A stretch of 64,000 nucleotides of DNA. It comes from JAFARE01 sp963777285. GTDB lineage: Bacteria > Chloroflexota > Dormibacteria > Aeolococcales > Aeolococcaceae. Shown here piece by piece: positions 60,911 through 64,000 of the stretch. The notes under the pieces are model-generated. The model was not told where the DNA came from. It saw only the letters and a list, made by a program, of their open reading frames with translations, and did not search any database. Made by a program: the position numbers and the translations under genes. Where the stretch lies: the NCBI GenBank assembly GCA_963777285.1, contig CAVZPR010000002.1, forward strand, positions 1,240,001-1,304,000, given 5' to 3'. Position 1 is the stretch's first letter, and each line of letters starts with the position of its first letter.

Positions 60911-61493
60911 GTTTGCTTCGGCTCGCGAAGCCAGACCGGTCGAGGTGGTAGGCGACGCAGCTATTGCGGCGGGACCAATTGCCGAGGGCCGAGCCGTACC
61001 CCTTCTGATCTTGGATACTAGCGATCGGCCGGACCTCGAGGAACTTATCCGTATCCACCAAGAGGTGAACCCCGGAGATGTGCAAACGCAATGGGCACAG
61101 CTCCGAGGCAAAGCTGGGACCGTGTGCCTTCTCGTGGAATTCGAGCGGCCACTCGAACTCAGTGTGCTCTTGGAGTTCACCATTGAGGCCCAGGGAGGTC
61201 TCGTAGACCTGATTCTACGGTCCCGAGGCTTCTACCTTCAAGGGGGCCGCAAGGGTGATCGCCTTATCACGACGCGACGTGCTCCCCGCATTCTGGTGGA
61301 GGTGCCCAAGAGCGACTTCGGCCCTATCTGGGAGCAACTTCTCATGAAGAGCGTAACAGCGACATTTCGACAACGAGGTTTGAAGCGCGCGGCTGCTCGC
61401 CAAGCAGCGCGCGGTTTCATCACTGAATGGCGCCGGGTTGGCAATCTCAGGATGCCCATGCAGAGTGGGAGCGGCCTGCATCGTGGCGCTTGA
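60885..61493 (+). CDS. Unknown protein
   Basis: 202 residues, no membrane segment. The central part alternates hydrophobic and acidic residues (VPLLILDTSDRPDLEELIRIHQEV, VCLLVEFERPLELSVLLEF), with a basic, helical C-terminus (RQRGLKRAAARQAARGF). I recognise no motif. It overlaps the preceding gene by 26 bases and shares its composition, so the two probably function together. Position before the ATPase suggests membership of the same element. Confidence 0.55.
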   Translation: MKRRYHTIRFASAREARPVEVVGDAAIAAGPIAEGRAVPLLILDTSDRPDLEELIRIHQEVNPGDVQTQWAQLRGKAGTVCLLVEFERPLELSVLLEFTIEAQGGLVDLILRSRGFYLQGGRKGDRLITTRRAPRILVEVPKSDFGPIWEQLLMKSVTATFRQRGLKRAAARQAARGFITEWRRVGNLRMPMQSGSGLHRGA

Positions 61494-61700
61494 TGTCGCT
61501 CAGCCAGCACAGTGTCGAGTCGATCGTGCCTTCGACGGCGTAGGTGGATTGTGGTTTTGCCGCGCCATTCGAAATGGGATAGGCTGACTGCATGAGAATC
61601 GCCGAATCCACCCAAAGGGGCGGCGCGTGATACCTGGGACGGGCATTGTTTGCCACGACGCCACTCAGGACTTCGGTACTAATGAAGGACTCAAGATCGC

Positions 61701-62483
61701 ATGCTGAGGCGCCTAGTGCTCAAGGACTTCAAAGCCTTCGCTGACGCTGAGATTGCGTTTGAACCGCTCACGATTCTCATCGGGCCTAATGGCTCCGGTA
61801 AGTCAACTGTCCTTCAGGCGGTCGAGCTCCTTGGTGGGTTGGTCCGTGGCACTTTGCAAGAGCACTTGGGCGCGCGGGCCTGGGAATACGAGGACCTTCC
61901 CAATCTTCTGGCGACCAATCCTCGGTTCTCTTTCGAGACGGTTATCGAGGACCACGGGAAAGAGATCTCGTGGTTCTTGGAGCTCGGAACGAGGCGAAGG
62001 CCCGGTATCGCAATGGAGCGGGTGACCGCTGAGGGTGAGGTCCTGTTATCGAGGAAGGGTCGCAGGATGGAGCGCGTTGACCGCTCCGACGGACAGTCCG
62101 AAGCTATCCAACAGACATTGACGAGTTCGTGGCTGTCAGCTATTGAGCCAAAGGCCGACTTAAGAAGGTTCCCCGAACTCGTAACGGTGGCGGAATGGGC
62201 TCGGGGTGTAGATCCATATTTCTTCCTTGATCCGTGGAGCCTTCGGAGACCATCGCGCAAGACTAAGGCTGGGGTGGGACGAGGTGGAGAGACGCTCGCG
62301 GGGTTTCTTCGCTACTTACGAGACACAGATAAAGCGGCATTCGATCGAGTGATCGAGCGCGTCCGAAAGTTCTATCGCCGGCTCTCTTTGGTCCGCCTGC
62401 TCGCTGTCAGGGCCGGCTGGACATCGATCGAAGTTACTGAAACCTGGGGCCAGAAGACAGCGGAATTAACGCGCGGCAGGTGA
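61701..62483 (+). CDS. AAA/OLD-like ATPase, N-terminal part (frameshifted gene)
   Basis: 260 residues. The first strand and Walker A are perfect (LVLKDFKAFADAEIAFEPLTILIGPNGSGKST), followed by the lobes seen in OLD and AAA_21 ATPases (LLGGLVRGTLQEHL, RDTDKAAFDRVIERVRKFY). The frame ends in TRGR-stop, but one base earlier a different frame continues INARQVSDGLLRLLA, which is the normal join in this family. Inserting one base around 62465 (GAATT to GAAATT) makes a single protein of about 385 residues. Real frameshift, programmed shift or sequencing error are all possible. Confidence 0.72.
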   Translation: MLRRLVLKDFKAFADAEIAFEPLTILIGPNGSGKSTVLQAVELLGGLVRGTLQEHLGARAWEYEDLPNLLATNPRFSFETVIEDHGKEISWFLELGTRRRPGIAMERVTAEGEVLLSRKGRRMERVDRSDGQSEAIQQTLTSSWLSAIEPKADLRRFPELVTVAEWARGVDPYFFLDPWSLRRPSRKTKAGVGRGGETLAGFLRYLRDTDKAAFDRVIERVRKFYRRLSLVRLLAVRAGWTSIEVTETWGQKTAELTRGR

Positions 62484-62857
62484 GCGATGGCCTGTTACGG
62501 CTGCTCGCAGTCTCGGCCCTCCACGAGCTGACGACGCCGCCGCGAGTGATCCTGTTTGACGAAATTGAGAATGGGATGCATCCACGACTGCTGCGCGGAC
62601 TCATCGAGCTACTCTCTTCCCTCGCTACCAAGTCACACGGTTCAACGCAGGTTATCGCCACGACGCACTCGCCCATCGCATTGAACTATGTAGCAGAGGC
62701 TTCCTCAGTCGTGTTGATTGACAGAGACCTGAAGGGTTTCGCGCGTGTCCGCCGACTCTCAGATTCAGAATCGTACAAACGAATTGCTGGGGAGCTGGAT
62801 CTCGGCGAGCTCTGGTACAATCTGGGGGAAGCTGAGCTCCTGAAAGGTGCGGATTGA
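62480..62857 (+). CDS. AAA/OLD-like ATPase, C-terminal part (frameshifted gene)
   Basis: 125 residues beginning SDGLLRLLAVSALHEL, with Walker B VILFDEIENGMHPRLL, the D-loop-like region, and the TTHSP histidine switch, ending RRLSDSESYKRIAGELDLGELWYNLGEAELL. These are the C-terminal half of the ATPase encoded from 61701. A GTG at 62480 overlaps the stop of the first half (GTGA), so translation as a separate chain is possible, but the Walker A and B would then be on different proteins. Confidence 0.7.
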   Translation: MSDGLLRLLAVSALHELTTPPRVILFDEIENGMHPRLLRGLIELLSSLATKSHGSTQVIATTHSPIALNYVAEASSVVLIDRDLKGFARVRRLSDSESYKRIAGELDLGELWYNLGEAELLKGAD

Positions 62858-63576
62858 CGCACACCGTGTTCCTGGTTGGTGAAGGACCCAATGATATCGG
62901 GGATCTGGCCAGGGGACGTGAGCACAGGGGCGAGCAGGAGGGATATTTGCAGCCGATGATTCGCGCCCTATGCCCTGCGTGTGATGTGAATTTCGAAGGC
63001 GGGCGGATCGCTCTACTAAGGAGGACGCGGATCAAGGACGTCCGAGACGCGCTGGCGCAGAGGGCTTACGTCGGCGTGATGACCGCCTTAGCGATCGGAG
63101 CGTCGGCAGTCGTAGTCCACATTGACTGTGACAAGACACCTGGTGAGCGAGCGGGAAACGTTGAGCGTCGTAAGCGGCTCGTGGCACGGCGGAGGGCCTT
63201 GGAAGCGGGATTCGAACATGCCCGCAACTCCGGGAAGTGCGGAGATATCGAGATGATTGCATGTGTTCCTTGCCGGATGACTGAGAGTTGGGCTCTAGCA
63301 GATAGTGGGGCCATAGCGAAGATTGGAGGGGACGAACACCAGCTGCCACCTCATCCAGAAAGAGTTTGGGGTGATGAGCAGGATCCGAATTCGAATCACC
63401 CGAAATGCCTTCTTCGTCGAGTGCTGAAACGTGCCTATGGAGGCGACGACCTAGCAGCAATTGCAGGCGCGTCGCAGCCGAGCGTCCTACGAGAGAAGTG
63501 TCCGGACAGCTTTACTCCTTTTGCTGACCAGGTCGTAATCGTGCGCAATCGTCTATGTAGATCGGGAAGTCCGTGA
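62854..63576 (+). CDS. DUF4276/TOPRIM-like partner of the ATPase
   Basis: 240 residues. Opens HTVFLVGEGPNDIGDLA, with the Glu of a TOPRIM-type G-E-G-x-N-D, and later has VVVHIDCDK, an Asp-x-Asp pair spaced as in TOPRIM folds. The tail resembles DUF4276 (MTESWALAD, PNSNHPKCLLRRVL). ATPase plus such a nuclease-like partner is a common two-gene defence or abortive-infection arrangement, related to OLD and PARIS by analogy. The TTG start overlaps the ATPase stop (TTGA). No biochemical role is established here. Confidence 0.65.
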   Translation: MTHTVFLVGEGPNDIGDLARGREHRGEQEGYLQPMIRALCPACDVNFEGGRIALLRRTRIKDVRDALAQRAYVGVMTALAIGASAVVVHIDCDKTPGERAGNVERRKRLVARRRALEAGFEHARNSGKCGDIEMIACVPCRMTESWALADSGAIAKIGGDEHQLPPHPERVWGDEQDPNSNHPKCLLRRVLKRAYGGDDLAAIAGASQPSVLREKCPDSFTPFADQVVIVRNRLCRSGSP

Positions 63577-63849
63577 AGCGGCGGCTTCGGGGCGTCATCC
63601 CAACGATCCGCACCAGTGGATTGCAAAGACGATGCTAGCGGAATGCGCAGATGAACCTTGATTCGTCGACCCGGAAATTGACGCCGCATCGTCACTCATG
63701 AAGATCGAGACTCCAGACCAGCTGATAGACGTCGTCCGGTCCACCCTATACCGGCTGATCGACGAGCTGGTCCAAGATCGCGTCGTCGAACATCGGCGGC
63801 GCCTACTCACCATCCAGCTGCCGCCGCCGAGCTCGCTTGCAGTCGTGCG
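63577..63849. other. Stretch without a confident gene
   Basis: About 270 bases between the TOPRIM-like gene and the HTH. A 55-residue frame starts at ATG 63698 (MKIETPDQLIDVVRSTLYRL) but has no ribosome site and no recognisable fold, so I do not call it. Confidence 0.3.
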
Positions 63850-64000
63850 TCGGTATACCGGCTGATGCGTGAGGGCAGTCTCGAGGTGATTAGAATTGGC
63901 GCCTATTACCGCGTAACACCTGCAGCGTTGGACGGCTGCATCGAGAGGCTGGGCCGCATGCGCCGGGGCGCCGTGGCCAAGAGGAGACAGGTACTAGAGA
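63850..64000 (+). CDS. Excisionase-like HTH protein, 3' end beyond the window; start not located
   Basis: The last 150 bases read in one open frame as SVYRLMREGSLEVIRIG, AYYRVTPAALDGCIERL, RMRRGAVAKRR, continuing off the edge. This is the HTH_17 (excisionase/MerR-like) pattern, 'YRLxxxGxLxxxRIGxxYRxxxxALxxxxE'. The same frame further upstream is not protein-like, so the start is unclear or the gene is frameshifted. Excisionases usually sit beside an integrase gene, expected to the right. Confidence 0.45.

Noticed and set aside
61494..61700. Minus-strand frame with WLSDIKRH text
   Set aside because: Too short and isolated to call; could be a decayed transposase piece but I cannot support it.
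63698..63865. 55-residue ORF before the HTH
   Set aside because: No ribosome site, no homologous pattern; may be chance.

Overview
The window is a G+C-rich bacterial chromosome segment, with most codons ending in G or C and many GTG starts. Several traits point to a free-living soil-type bacterium near Chloroflexota/Dormibacterota or Actinomycetota: an OpcA-type glucose-6-phosphate dehydrogenase partner, a transaldolase-phosphoglucose isomerase fusion, homodimeric pyruvate dehydrogenase E1, a GlgP with a DUF3417-like N-terminus, an ECF sigma/RskA-type pair and secreted 'WDG' repeat proteins. The phylum cannot be fixed from this sequence alone. Many first genes carry a TAnnnT box 5-9 nt before the start codon and no Shine-Dalgarno, which suggests widespread leaderless transcription.

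Layout. 1-5.3 kb (minus): a branched-chain amino acid ABC importer, livJ-livH-livM-livG-livF, with a terminator-like hairpin after the binding-protein gene and a one-base frameshift near the start of livG. 5.4-10.7 kb: a membrane protein, class-III aminotransferase, aldehyde dehydrogenase and alpha/beta hydrolase operon, convergent with proline dehydrogenase (amino-acid catabolism). 10.8-14.4 kb: GNAT acetyltransferase, MFS exporter, parvulin-like lipoprotein, RNA 2',3'-cyclic phosphodiesterase. 14.4-22.3 kb: aceE, a secreted Cys-pair repeat protein, the transsulfuration pair cbs-metB, and a membrane-anchored degenerate kinase. 22.3-37 kb: carbohydrate metabolism, with glgP, rpe, a GAF histidine kinase, and the operon tkt - tal/pgi - gnd - zwf - opcA - pgl - DUF72, which with rpe gives a near-complete pentose phosphate pathway. 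37.2-38.6 kb: tRNA-Arg(ACG), then an anti-sigma/ECF sigma pair. 38.7-43.3 kb: tatA, a large secreted repeat/C39-like protein, a lipoprotein, a BON protein and a LigD-type DNA ligase. 43.3-45.4 kb: tryptophan 2,3-dioxygenase and kynureninase. 45.4-56.6 kb: DedA, EamA/MocR divergent pair, methyltransferases, a succinate-semialdehyde-type dehydrogenase, polysaccharide deacetylase, glutamate decarboxylase, haloalkane dehalogenase and a CBS-domain/citrate synthase fusion. 56.7-59.4 kb: Flp pilin, a methyltransferase with an NBR1-like Ig domain, an ASCH-like protein and an HTH-NucS-like nuclease.

From about 59.4 kb the character changes. There is an IS481-type transposase remnant with three imperfect terminal repeats, then a 3' fragment of a tRNA-Thr(CGT), then visibly more A/T-rich genes: two unknown proteins, an AAA/OLD-like ATPase split by a one-base frameshift, an overlapping DUF4276/TOPRIM-like partner, and an excisionase-like HTH reading off the right edge. 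I read this as one end of an integrative element whose distal half, including the intact tRNA-Thr, lies beyond base 64000. The ATPase/TOPRIM pair looks like cargo of the anti-phage defence type and is the most interesting candidate system here.

Three apparent one-base frameshifts (livG near 1061, the histidine kinase near 25415, the island ATPase near 62465) could be real lesions or assembly indels; reads are needed to tell.
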